Origin: Aquimarina spinulae
Lineage (GTDB): Bacteria; Bacteroidota; Bacteroidia; Flavobacteriales; Flavobacteriaceae
Assembly: GCF_943373825.1 (NCBI RefSeq)
Contig: NZ_CALSBP010000001.1
Span: 1-64,000 of the forward strand
Direction of reading: 5' to 3'
DNA: 64,000 nucleotides
The notes under the pieces were generated by a model. The model was not told the DNA's origin. It was given only the letters and a program-made list of their open reading frames with translations, and did no database searches. Position numbers and translations under genes: made by a program. This document shows positions 50,442 to 58,650 of the stretch, piece by piece (the stretch's first letter is position 1; every line of letters starts with the position of its first letter).

Positions 50442-51449
50442 ATGTATACTTCAAAAATATCTGGTTTAGGGTCTTATGTCCCTGAAAATGTCGTAACCAA
50501 TAATGATCTATCTAAGGTGATGGATACAAATGATGAATGGATTCAGGAACGTACCGGTATAAAAGAAAGACGTCATATCAAAAAGGGAGATGGTAATAGT
50601 ACTTCTATTATGGGAGTCAAAGCGGCAAAAATAGCTTTAGAAAGAGCTAAACTTACTACAGATGATATAGAACTTATCATTTTTGCAACTCTTAGTCCTG
50701 ATATGTATTTTCCTGGAGGAGGAGTTAGAGTTCAGGAAATGATGAACATGAGAACTATCCCGGCATTGGATGTTCGTAATCAATGTAGTGGATTTGTATA
50801 TGCGATATCGGTAGCAGATCAATTTATCAAAACCGGTATGTATAAAAATGTATTGGTCATAGGAAGTGAAAACCATAGCGGTGGTTTGGATATGACAACT
50901 CGAGGAAGAGGGGTTTCGGTAATTTTTGGTGATGGAGCAGGAGCAGCGGTATTAACAAGAAGTGAAGAAGAGGGTAGAGGGATTTTGTCTACACATTTGC
51001 ATAGTGAAGGGGCCCATGCCAAAGAACTATCTCTAGAAGGTCCTAGTACAGAACATTGGGTGCCAGAAATTATTTCAGAGAATCCTCAAGAAAATATTCC
51101 TTACTATCCATATATGAATGGTCAATTTGTATTCAAAAATGCAGTAGTACGTTTTTCTGAAGTAATTAATGAAGGATTACAGGCCAATAATTTATCTGCC
51201 ACAGATATTAGTATGTTAATACCACATCAGGCAAACCTGAGAATTTCTCAATTTGTACAACGACAATTTAAATTATCTGATGATCAAGTTTATAATAATA
51301 TTCAGAAATATGGTAATACCACGGCTGCATCTATTCCTATTGCATTGACAGAAGCTTGGGAGCAAGGTAAAATTAAAGAAGGAGATTTAGTAGTCTTAGC
51401 GGCCTTTGGAAGCGGGTTTACCTGGGGTAGTGCTATTATTAGATGGTAA
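50442..51449 (+). CDS. 3-oxoacyl-ACP synthase III family (KAS III, FabH-like)
   Basis: The 335-aa thiolase-fold enzyme has the KAS III catalytic triad Cys115 (NQCSGF), His262 (PHQANLRI) and Asn292 (YGNTTAAS). Other family marks are DEWIQERTGIKERRH near 30-44 and FGDGAGAAVL near 164-173. KAS III starts fatty-acid synthesis by condensing acetyl-CoA with malonyl-ACP. Standalone paralogues in Bacteroidota may instead make special lipids such as flexirubin-type or beta-hydroxy acids. The housekeeping fabH usually sits beside rpmF and acc genes, which are not here, so the paralogue reading is preferred. It is monocistronic with a strong terminator. Confidence 0.93.
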   Translation: MYTSKISGLGSYVPENVVTNNDLSKVMDTNDEWIQERTGIKERRHIKKGDGNSTSIMGVKAAKIALERAKLTTDDIELIIFATLSPDMYFPGGGVRVQEMMNMRTIPALDVRNQCSGFVYAISVADQFIKTGMYKNVLVIGSENHSGGLDMTTRGRGVSVIFGDGAGAAVLTRSEEEGRGILSTHLHSEGAHAKELSLEGPSTEHWVPEIISENPQENIPYYPYMNGQFVFKNAVVRFSEVINEGLQANNLSATDISMLIPHQANLRISQFVQRQFKLSDDQVYNNIQKYGNTTAASIPIALTEAWEQGKIKEGDLVVLAAFGSGFTWGSAIIRW

Positions 51450-51470
51450 CCCAGTAAAGTGAAAAAATGA

Positions 51471-51503
51471 AAAACGCGAAGCAATTAAGCTTCGCGTTTT
51501 TTT
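51471..51503 (+). terminator. Terminator of the KAS III gene
   Basis: AAAACGCGAAGC (51471-51482) pairs perfectly with GCTTCGCGTTTT (51489-51500), followed by TTT. A-rich and T-rich flanks allow two-way use. Confidence 0.92.
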
Positions 51504-51721
51504 ATCTAATAACTCGGTTATTAATTTTTTAAAGGCTAATTCAAATAAATCATAACCATGACTATACTATATTAAACGTTGTAAAATGTAAAGTGTTACA
51601 GAATTTGTTATTTTTTTGCATTTATTTAACTTTAATAAGGTTTTTAAGAAAACTGTATTAAATTTAACAAATATCTGAGTTATTAGTTATAATATTAACA
51701 TTTTTTTTGAGAAAAACCTGA

Positions 51722-54091
51722 TTATAGTATTCCTCCGCCAGATTTTTCATTATTATCTCTTCGTTTTCTTGAAACTTTTCTGTTTTTTCCACTACCGAAT
51801 CGATAAGATAGTCCTAGGAAAACAGTTTGTGTTTCACCTTGAAACTGTCCATTTTGTGGATATGGGTTGTTTGCAGAAAACCTGAAACGCATTGTGTTAA
51901 AAATATCGTTAAAGTTAATACTGGCTGTACCTTTACCTTTTAAGAAATTATAACGAGCTCCTGTATTTACAAAATAAAATGGTTTGGTTTTAAATAATAT
52001 ACCTTCCTGCTCTCCTCTGTAAAATCCAAATACCTGAAAAGTCAAGTTTTTTGTCGCTTTAAAACTATTGTTAAGTCTAAAATTATATACTACTGCATCT
52101 ACTTCTCTATTGATATTATCTACCACTCCTTTTTGTGTCTGTGAATACAGGTCAAAACTAGCATTAAAACTCCACCATTTTGTAGCTCTATAGTTACTAG
52201 ATACTTCGACACCATAAGAAGAATTATTATCAAAATTTTTGAATGTTAATATCTGACCTTCTTCAACATCTGGGTTTTCTATAAGAGCCTGACTTATTTC
52301 ATCATTAATGATTCTGTAAAATACTCCTCCCGTTATCGATCCTTTTCCTAATTTTCGGGTGTAGTTCGCTTCTATAGAGTTCGTAAACTGTGGATTCAAT
52401 TCTGGGTTTCCGATAGAAACTATTCTTGGTGTACTCCATTCACGTATAGGATTTACCTGATTTAACCCAGGTCGATCAATTCGTCGGCTATAACTTAATT
52501 GGTAACTGTTTTTCTCTCCCGGAGTATAGCTGATAAAACCAGAAGGGTATACGGTAAAAATATCATCTTCAAATATTTTTTCTCCATCAAAAACAGCTTC
52601 AACTTCATAGCTTTCGAGACGTGCTCCTAACTGATATGACCATTTTTCAAAATTTTGACCATATGTACCATAAAAAGAATGTATGTTTCGGTCATAATTA
52701 TATTTTGAATTCGCGAAAAGTGTAGAACGATAGTCATTATCCGTTCTTCTTAAACGAGTTTCATATCCTAATTCTAATTTGGTCTTTTCTGATAATGGGT
52801 TTACATAATCGAGGTTTATTGTGGTGTTTGTTCGCTCATTATTAATAAGGTCATTATAATTTGTGAACGATCCATCTCCTCCAACAAAGTTAAAACGATC
52901 ATCACTATCACTTTCAAAAACATTATAATCAACTTCTAGCTCTATATTGTGTCCTTCTTTTTTAAAATCATGTTTGTAATCGAAGTTATATGTAGAACCT
53001 TGGTTATCACTATCACTTAATAGTTTTTGTGATAAATCATTCTGGTCGTTATTAAAAAAGGTGATATCTGTAGTTCCGTCTGTAAGTCCGTCAAACAAAT
53101 TTTGATTGGTATATATCGAGACAGTATTATGATCATCAATAAAATAATCTAAGCCTATTTTAAATAGGTGGGACTTGTTATTATCTAAGAATTTAAAATC
53201 TGTTTGGTAATTTTGATCTTGTCTAAACACACCTCCTGCATTTTGTCGTTTAGTGATGTTATTACCATAATTACCATAAAAGTTAACTTTTCCTGTTCTG
53301 TAATTTAGATCTATAGAACTATTAAAACGAGCATTTTTTTCAAAGTTAAGCCCTAGATTAATATTACCATTAAAACCTATATTACTATTCTTATGTAGTA
53401 CGATATTAATGATACCACTCATTCCTTCGGGATTATACTTGGCAGAAGGATTAGTAATCAATTCTATTTTCTTAATAGAAGTAGAAGGGATTTGTTTTAA
53501 TAATTGTGCAGCATCAATATTAGTAGGTTTACCATCTATCAGGATACGTACATTTTGATTTCCGCGTAATGCGATGTTACCGTCCTGGTCTACATTAACC
53601 GATGGAATATTATTCATGATTTCTGAAGCAGTACCCCCGGTTGTGGTAAGGTCTTTTCCTACATTGATAACTTTACGGTCAATTTTTTGTTCTATTGTTG
53701 TTCGTTCGGCAACTATAGTTACATCGTCTAGAGATTCGGCTTCTTCTTCTAATGATATGGTACCAACATTGATATCCTTATTTTTTTTAGAAATCTCAAT
53801 AGGTTGAGAATACGTTTTGTATCCTATAAATTGTACTTTTAACGTATAATTTCCTTTTGGTATATCAGAAATTGAGAAGTCTCCACTATCGGTACTAATA
53901 CCTCCACTTATAATTTTATCTGCTCCATCATGAATTGCTACGGTAGCATAGGGTATGGGTTGCTGTAGGTTTTTGTCTATTACTTTTCCTTGTATAGTAC
54001 CTACTACAGCTTCATTACTTGGTTGTGCTGTTAGGAATAGACACCAAAATGAGAAAAATAATAAAATTACTTTTTGATTGATTGTTTTCAT
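51722..54091 (-). CDS. TonB-receptor-like outer-membrane beta-barrel protein with CarboxypepD-like domain
   Basis: The 789-aa protein has a signal peptide ending LTAQ (about residue 22). A carboxypeptidase regulatory-like domain (about 30-115: GTIQGKVIDKNLQQPIPYATV) is followed by a plug-like region with NIPSVNVDQDGNIALRGNQNVRILIDGKP near 163-191 and a long beta-barrel rich in N/D/Y strands. It ends SYRFGSGKNRKVSRKRRDNN and a basic tail. It belongs to the OMP_b-brl_3 family, which may import peptides or metals, often under two-component or extracytoplasmic control. The divergent region upstream carries two copies of a long bipartite motif and a bidirectional hairpin. Confidence 0.93.
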   Translation of the reverse strand: MKTINQKVILLFFSFWCLFLTAQPSNEAVVGTIQGKVIDKNLQQPIPYATVAIHDGADKIISGGISTDSGDFSISDIPKGNYTLKVQFIGYKTYSQPIEISKKNKDINVGTISLEEEAESLDDVTIVAERTTIEQKIDRKVINVGKDLTTTGGTASEIMNNIPSVNVDQDGNIALRGNQNVRILIDGKPTNIDAAQLLKQIPSTSIKKIELITNPSAKYNPEGMSGIINIVLHKNSNIGFNGNINLGLNFEKNARFNSSIDLNYRTGKVNFYGNYGNNITKRQNAGGVFRQDQNYQTDFKFLDNNKSHLFKIGLDYFIDDHNTVSIYTNQNLFDGLTDGTTDITFFNNDQNDLSQKLLSDSDNQGSTYNFDYKHDFKKEGHNIELEVDYNVFESDSDDRFNFVGGDGSFTNYNDLINNERTNTTINLDYVNPLSEKTKLELGYETRLRRTDNDYRSTLFANSKYNYDRNIHSFYGTYGQNFEKWSYQLGARLESYEVEAVFDGEKIFEDDIFTVYPSGFISYTPGEKNSYQLSYSRRIDRPGLNQVNPIREWSTPRIVSIGNPELNPQFTNSIEANYTRKLGKGSITGGVFYRIINDEISQALIENPDVEEGQILTFKNFDNNSSYGVEVSSNYRATKWWSFNASFDLYSQTQKGVVDNINREVDAVVYNFRLNNSFKATKNLTFQVFGFYRGEQEGILFKTKPFYFVNTGARYNFLKGKGTASINFNDIFNTMRFRFSANNPYPQNGQFQGETQTVFLGLSYRFGSGKNRKVSRKRRDNNEKSGGGIL

Positions 54092-54201
54092 CTGAACGTT
54101 TATTTGATTGATAATTGTTATGCATTGTACTTTGTATTGCCTAATACAAATACGTGATTATTTCTAAAATTGACACTGTGATTAATTGTGTTATATGTGT
54201 A

Positions 54202-54228
54202 AGACGACGGTAGATCTATTCTGTTACA
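54202..54228. promoter_or_regulatory. Bipartite motif copy 1 (GACGA-N14-TGTTACA)
   Basis: TAAGACGACGG at 54200-54210 and TGTTACA at 54222-54228 have the same spacing as copy 2 (54401-54426). Both copies are preceded by TTATATGT. It lies 111 bases upstream of the barrel gene start (minus strand). Confidence 0.55.
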
Positions 54229-54263
54229 CCTTATTTTGACTTTAACAAAATATTAAATAATTA

Positions 54264-54293
54264 AAAACCGCCTCTAATATTAGAGGCGGTTTT
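54264..54293. terminator. Perfect bidirectional hairpin in a divergent intergenic region
   Basis: AAAACCGCCTCTA (54264-54276), ATAT and TAGAGGCGGTTTT (54281-54293) form a fully paired stem with A and T ends. No gene in either direction reads into it, so it may end an unannotated RNA or insulate the two promoters. Confidence 0.75.
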
Positions 54294-54400
54294 CTATAAT
54301 AACCAAATAGTAACACTAACCATCAACTATGAATAATATTTGATTATTATAAAGTAACTAACTAACTAAATTTATGAAAATTCATATCTTTTATATGTAA

Positions 54401-54426
54401 GACGAAGTGCTTTGATTTGTGTTACA
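54401..54426. promoter_or_regulatory. Bipartite motif copy 2 (GACGA-N14-TGTTACA)
   Basis: TTATATGTAAGACGAAG (54391-54407) and TGTTACA (54420-54426) repeat the layout of copy 1 with the same 19-base offset. It lies 105 bases before the CoA-binding gene. Confidence 0.55.
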
Positions 54427-54530
54427 TTCATCTTTTATTTTTAACAGTTTTCAGGTTATTTTTAACGTTTTAGCTTTTATTTCGTGTCCTAATAAACCTA
54501 TTTTTCCTGCTTTAACTTCAAATACAGTTT

Positions 54531-54893
54531 ATGGATAAAAAAACATTAGTACTGGGAGCGTCCTTAAAAGCAGATAGATATTCAAACTTTGCTATTCATA
54601 AACTGGTAACTCATGGTCATGAGGTCGCTGCTGTTGGATTAAAAAAGGGAGAAGTTGCTGGTATAAAAATTGAAACTGATATAAATGATGTAGATAATAT
54701 AGATACAATTACTCTATATTTAAATCCTCTTAGGCAACAGCCTTATTATGATGATATCATACAGCTAAATCCCAGAAGAGTAATTTTTAATCCCGGAACA
54801 GAAAACCCAGATTTTTATCAAAAACTTAAAATAGCAAATATTGAAGTAGAGATAGCTTGCACACTAGTATTACTTTCTACGAATCAGTATTAA
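54531..54893 (+). CDS. CoA-binding (Rossmann) domain protein
   Basis: The 120-aa protein is a stand-alone CoA_binding_2 domain. It has the Rossmann start [20 protein letters not shown] (Gly-loop near 8-14), [17 protein letters not shown] and [15 protein letters not shown] near 83-97, and ends in LVLLSTNQY. Proteins of this size bind a CoA thioester or a nucleotide in the cytoplasm; a specific partner is not known. The 3' end overlaps the converging symporter gene by 24 bases. Copy 2 of the bipartite motif lies upstream. Confidence 0.88.
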   Translation: MDKKTLVLGASLKADRYSNFAIHKLVTHGHEVAAVGLKKGEVAGIKIETDINDVDNIDTITLYLNPLRQQPYYDDIIQLNPRRVIFNPGTENPDFYQKLKIANIEVEIACTLVLLSTNQY

Positions 54894-56309
54894 TCCTAAA
54901 AAGGTTAAAAACCCATTAAGAATTAAGATAAAGAAACCAAATTTAAAACCAAACCATAAATCACTATTCTCGCTAATGATATAAGATAAAATTGGGGATA
55001 AGATTGCAACAATTGGCACTAAGTTATCTTTTACTTTTAGTTTTGTAAATAGCCCAAATGCATATAAACCTAATAAAGGGCCATATGTATACCCTGCAAA
55101 TACAAATAGTTTTGCAATTACACTTTCGTCTTTTATTAAGTACTTAAAAGCGATAATAACCAATACTAGTATGAAAGAAAATAGAATATGGATCTTTTTT
55201 CGGGTCTTGACCTGATCTGCTGGACTGTATTTTTTTTCTATGTCGAGTATATCGATACTAAATGAAGTGGTTAATGAGGTCAACGCACTATCGGCACTAC
55301 TATATGCTGCAGCAATAAGACCAAGTACAAAAAAGATAGCGATACCAAAACCTAATCCGCTTTGTGTAGCAATTACAGGAAAAAGCTGATCTTTATGAGC
55401 ATCAATCCCATTTTGTGATGCATATTGAGTAAGTAGTAACCCAAGACCTAAAAAAATAAAGTTTACAATAGTTAACACAATAGTAAACCAAAACATATTT
55501 TTTTGCGCATCTTTTAGGCTTCGGCAGGTGAGATTTTTTTGCATCATATCCTGATCTAGCCCCGTCATGACAATTGCAATAAACGCACCTGATAAAAATT
55601 GTTTCCAAAAATAGTTCGCACTTTTAAAATCATCAAAAAAGAACATCCTCGAAAGATCACTTTCTAATACATAACCCAATAAGTTTGATCCCTGAATCCC
55701 TAAATCATCTGATACATAATATATCGCTACACCTACTGCAATTAGCATGAACAGTGTTTGTAGTGTATCGGTCCATACAATAGTTTTAATTCCTGATTTA
55801 AAAGTATATAGCCAGATTAATAATATGGTTATGATAACGGTAACCCAAAAAGGAACTCCCAAAGCATCAAAAAGAATAGATTGTAAAACATTTGCCACCA
55901 AAAACAATCTAAAACTCGCTCCAACTACTCGTGATAGTAAAAAAAATGAAGCACCGGTTTTGTATGAGTAATTACCAAAACGTTCATCCAGATAGGTGTA
56001 AATTGAAGTTAAATTAAGTTTATAATAAAGAGGAAGTAGTACAGTACCAATAACAGCATATCCCAAGATATACCCTAATACTACTTGCATATAGCTAAAC
56101 TGTGAAGCTTCAATCCACCCTGGTACAGAGATAAAGGTTACACCGCTTAATGAAGCGCCAATCATCCCAAAAGCTACAATATACCATGGGGATTGTCGAT
56201 TCGCTTTAAAAAAAGCATCATTTCCTGAGTTTTTACCTGTGAAATAAGAGATGAGAAGAAGAATTCCAAAATAAGCCGCAATAAGGAGTAGGATATGTAA
56301 TGGTTGCAT
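54870..56309 (-). CDS. Sodium:solute symporter (SSS family)
   Basis: The 479-aa protein has about 13 helices in LeuT-fold order. SSS features include [15 protein letters not shown] near 52-66 with the sodium-site Gly/Ser residues, [23 protein letters not shown] near 254-276 and [22 protein letters not shown] near 333-354, where the Ser/Thr residues contribute to the sodium sites. It should import an organic solute with sodium, suitable for a marine organism. Family members of this kind move sugars, sialic acid or proline; the substrate is unknown. It is convergent with the CoA-binding gene. Confidence 0.93.
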   Translation of the reverse strand: MQPLHILLLIAAYFGILLLISYFTGKNSGNDAFFKANRQSPWYIVAFGMIGASLSGVTFISVPGWIEASQFSYMQVVLGYILGYAVIGTVLLPLYYKLNLTSIYTYLDERFGNYSYKTGASFFLLSRVVGASFRLFLVANVLQSILFDALGVPFWVTVIITILLIWLYTFKSGIKTIVWTDTLQTLFMLIAVGVAIYYVSDDLGIQGSNLLGYVLESDLSRMFFFDDFKSANYFWKQFLSGAFIAIVMTGLDQDMMQKNLTCRSLKDAQKNMFWFTIVLTIVNFIFLGLGLLLTQYASQNGIDAHKDQLFPVIATQSGLGFGIAIFFVLGLIAAAYSSADSALTSLTTSFSIDILDIEKKYSPADQVKTRKKIHILFSFILVLVIIAFKYLIKDESVIAKLFVFAGYTYGPLLGLYAFGLFTKLKVKDNLVPIVAILSPILSYIISENSDLWFGFKFGFFILILNGFLTFLGLILIRRK

Positions 56310-56376
56310 GAATTTCGGTTAAAAATGAATCCCCAAAATACAAATTAACCAGTAATGGTAAACCATAAAATCAAAA

Positions 56377-57063
56377 CTATTTGTTTCTTACATCGCTTTC
56401 GACCATCCCATCACGAAGGCGTATAACACGATGTGCATGTGCAGCAACTTCTTCTTCGTGTGTAACCAGAATAACCGTATTTCCTGCAGCATGAATTTCA
56501 TCAAAAAGCTGCATAATTTCTAATGAGGTTTTAGAATCCAGATTTCCTGTAGGCTCATCGGCCAATATTATTGAAGGTTTATTTACCAAGGCACGACCAA
56601 CTGCTACACGTTGTCGCTGCCCTCCCGAAAGTTGATTAGGTTTGTGATCCATACGATCAGATAAACCAACATCGGTAAGTACTTCTTCTGCTCTAACGGT
56701 TCTGTCTTTTTTAGAAGCACCGGCATAGACCATAGGTAAGGCAACGTTATCTAATGCAGTAGTTCTGGGCAATAAATTAAAAGTCTGAAAAACAAAACCA
56801 ATTTCGCGATTTCGAATATCAGCTAATTCATTATCGGTCATTTTACTAACATCATTTCCGTTTAGGTTATACGTCCCACCAGTTGGTGTGTCAAGACATC
56901 CCAGTAGATTCATTAGAGTAGATTTACCAGAACCAGAAGGACCCATTATTGCCAGGTATTCTCCACGAGCAATATCAAGATCAATACCTTTAAGTACATA
57001 TACTGTTTCCTGACCTAATTGAAAATTTCTGATAATTCCTCTAATTTCAATAACATTTCCCAT
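56377..57063 (-). CDS. ABC transporter ATP-binding protein (LolD/MacB type)
   Basis: The 228-aa ATPase has Walker [10 protein letters not shown] (41-49), Q-loop in [12 protein letters not shown], signature [15 protein letters not shown] near 144-158, Walker [13 protein letters not shown], and an H-loop [13 protein letters not shown]. These match the MacB/LolD branch that powers lipoprotein release or FtsX-like permeases. No permease gene is adjacent in the window, so its partner is encoded elsewhere. It is 67 bases from the SSS gene on the same strand. It is cytoplasmic at the membrane face. Confidence 0.95.
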   Translation of the reverse strand: MGNVIEIRGIIRNFQLGQETVYVLKGIDLDIARGEYLAIMGPSGSGKSTLMNLLGCLDTPTGGTYNLNGNDVSKMTDNELADIRNREIGFVFQTFNLLPRTTALDNVALPMVYAGASKKDRTVRAEEVLTDVGLSDRMDHKPNQLSGGQRQRVAVGRALVNKPSIILADEPTGNLDSKTSLEIMQLFDEIHAAGNTVILVTHEEEVAAHAHRVIRLRDGMVESDVRNK

Positions 57064-57107
57064 ATAGTAATCTTTACAGATGGTTAAGATACAATTTTAG
57101 ACTATAT

Positions 57108-57133
57108 GACGCAGCAGACAAAAAGTTGTTACA
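57108..57133. promoter_or_regulatory. Bipartite motif copy 3 (GACGC-N14-TGTTACA)
   Basis: GACGCAG (57108-57114) and TGTTACA (57127-57133) have the same 19-base offset as copies 1 and 2. It lies 45 bases upstream of the ABC ATPase start and between divergent genes. Confidence 0.42.
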
Positions 57134-57258
57134 CTCTAATTGCAAAATGTTCTTTTGTTGATTCTTTGTGCTACTCTGGGAAAGGCAGATGGGTTAAAAG
57201 TAAGTTAAAAAATAAATCCCTTAAACCCTCCTAATAATACTATGATTTTTGTCATTTT

Positions 57259-57285
57259 TTGCATTTCATGTTACGATTAGTTTTG
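57259..57285 (+). promoter_or_regulatory. Promoter of the PAS protein gene (TTG-N16-TAGTTTTG)
   Basis: TTG at 57259-57261 and an exact TAnnTTTG match at 57278-57285 are 16 bases apart, close to the Bacteroidota consensus. The expected start near 57292 makes ATG 57314 more likely than ATG 57293. Confidence 0.62.
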
Positions 57286-57313
57286 CTCTGGAATGTTAAC
57301 TAACAAAACAAAT

Positions 57314-57910
57314 ATGAAAGCACTAAAACGCCCCGAACCTATTAATGTAGAGATTGTCTTAGATCCTAAAGAAACAATTATGAGTAAGACTGATCCTAAA
57401 GGAATAATAGAATATGCGAATGATTATTTCATGGAAATTTGCGGATATGAAGAGCAAGAATTAATAGGTCAACCTCATAATGTGATTCGTCATCCAGATA
57501 TGCCCAAAATTATTTTTAAGTGGTTATGGGAACACTTGCTGGCAAAGAAAAATATACATGCTTTGGTTAAGAATCTGGCAAAAGACGGTAGATATTACTG
57601 GGTGATTACAGATTTTGATGTAAAACTTGATGATGAAGGACAAATTATTTCTTTTTTTGCACGAAGAAAAGCTCCGCCTAGAGAAGCAATTGAAAAAATA
57701 GATAAACTGTATAAAAAACTACTAGCAATAGAACAGGCTAGCGGAGTCGAAACAACAGAAAAATATCTCGTTGGATTTCTTGAAGAGAAAGGGATGACCT
57801 ATCATGAGTTTATTGAAGAGGTTTGCTTGTCTGAAGAGACCAAGCCTTATGATCCAAAAGAATTACAATATCATAAACGAAGAACAGTATTTTCAAGAAT
57901 GTTTAGGTAA
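57314..57910 (+). CDS. PAS-domain protein (Aer-like N-terminal PAS, no output domain)
   Basis: From ATG 57314 the protein is 198 aa. The PAS domain (about 20-115) contains IMSKTDPKGIIEYANDYFMEICGYEEQELIGQPHNVIRHPDMPKI in sequence, the Aer/aerotaxis-type signature with the NxxRHPDMP core. KDGRYYWVITDFDV follows. A charged helical tail (about 125-198, ending KRRTVFSRMFR) comes after it. There is no kinase, HAMP or chemoreceptor domain. It may bind FAD or another cofactor and signal by protein contact. It is divergent from the ABC ATPase and closed by a terminator. ATG 57293 is possible but would sit on the predicted transcription start. Confidence 0.85.
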   Translation: MKALKRPEPINVEIVLDPKETIMSKTDPKGIIEYANDYFMEICGYEEQELIGQPHNVIRHPDMPKIIFKWLWEHLLAKKNIHALVKNLAKDGRYYWVITDFDVKLDDEGQIISFFARRKAPPREAIEKIDKLYKKLLAIEQASGVETTEKYLVGFLEEKGMTYHEFIEEVCLSEETKPYDPKELQYHKRRTVFSRMFR

Positions 57911-57999
57911 TATATGATGATGTTTATGATACAATAATTACTTTTTTAAATTTTATATGAGTGGGTAAGCTCATGTGATTTAGTTTATGTTTAGAAGTA

Positions 58000-58036
58000 A
58001 AAGCCTAAGGACTAATTTAATCTTTAGGCTTTTTTA
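58000..58036 (+). terminator. Terminator of the PAS gene
   Basis: AAGCCTAAGGA (58001-58011) pairs with TCTTTAGGCTT (58021-58031), including one G-U pair, then TTTT. Its T-run overlaps the stop of the converging gene. Confidence 0.88.
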
Positions 58037-58606
58037 TGCTCTTATGGTAAAATGTTCTTTGGCTTGTTCGTTTCTAATACATACAAAACCTAGATAAAAA
58101 GTGTCAATAGTTACAGTAGTTTTGGGGTGTTCTTGTATTGTTTTCCATAAAATAATATTGTCTTCAGATTCATATATAGAATTGAGGATGATAATACTGT
58201 CATTATGAACCATAGACAATAGTAATTCTATATTCGAGAAAGATTGTGATTGATTCATGTCGAGATAAATCATATCATAATCATTTTTCGATTGGATATT
58301 ATGATCAATCTCAATCAAATTATCTATTGATAAAATCTCTGATATAACCTTCGAATCTGTTAAAACAAGACCAGTTTTAATATCAAAATAGGGAAGTATA
58401 CGATTAAGAAGTTTAGCAGTACGATATCTAACGGGAATTTTTTTGTATGCTTTTTTATATATTGATTTTATGGTTATATATGCTTTTCGTTTTTCGGTAT
58501 TATAAAAACATCGGGTCACTAGATTGTATACAAAAGGAGAATGTACTCCATGTTGATTGGTAGATTTAGAAAGAAATCTGAGATATGCTTTTATTTTGAA
58601 ATACAT
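58034..58606 (-). CDS. Conserved methyltransferase-like protein of unknown function
   Basis: The 190-aa protein begins MYFKIKAYLRFLSKSTNQHG and has VHSPFVYNLVTRCFY (about 21-35), a segment conserved in a flavobacterial family annotated as methyltransferase-like. Later strands (KTGLVLTDSK, YDMIYLDMNQSQSF, DSIIILNSIYESE) resemble class I methyltransferase strands 3-5, but the SAM glycine loop is not convincing. It is soluble with no export signal. It follows the ABC-F gene on the same strand after about 45 bases and probably shares its transcript. The fold call is moderate; the activity is unknown. Confidence 0.7.
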   Translation of the reverse strand: MYFKIKAYLRFLSKSTNQHGVHSPFVYNLVTRCFYNTEKRKAYITIKSIYKKAYKKIPVRYRTAKLLNRILPYFDIKTGLVLTDSKVISEILSIDNLIEIDHNIQSKNDYDMIYLDMNQSQSFSNIELLLSMVHNDSIIILNSIYESEDNIILWKTIQEHPKTTVTIDTFYLGFVCIRNEQAKEHFTIRA

Positions 58607-58650
58607 TTTTTGGTCTAAATCAAAAACCTAACACTATTTGTTTAATCATA

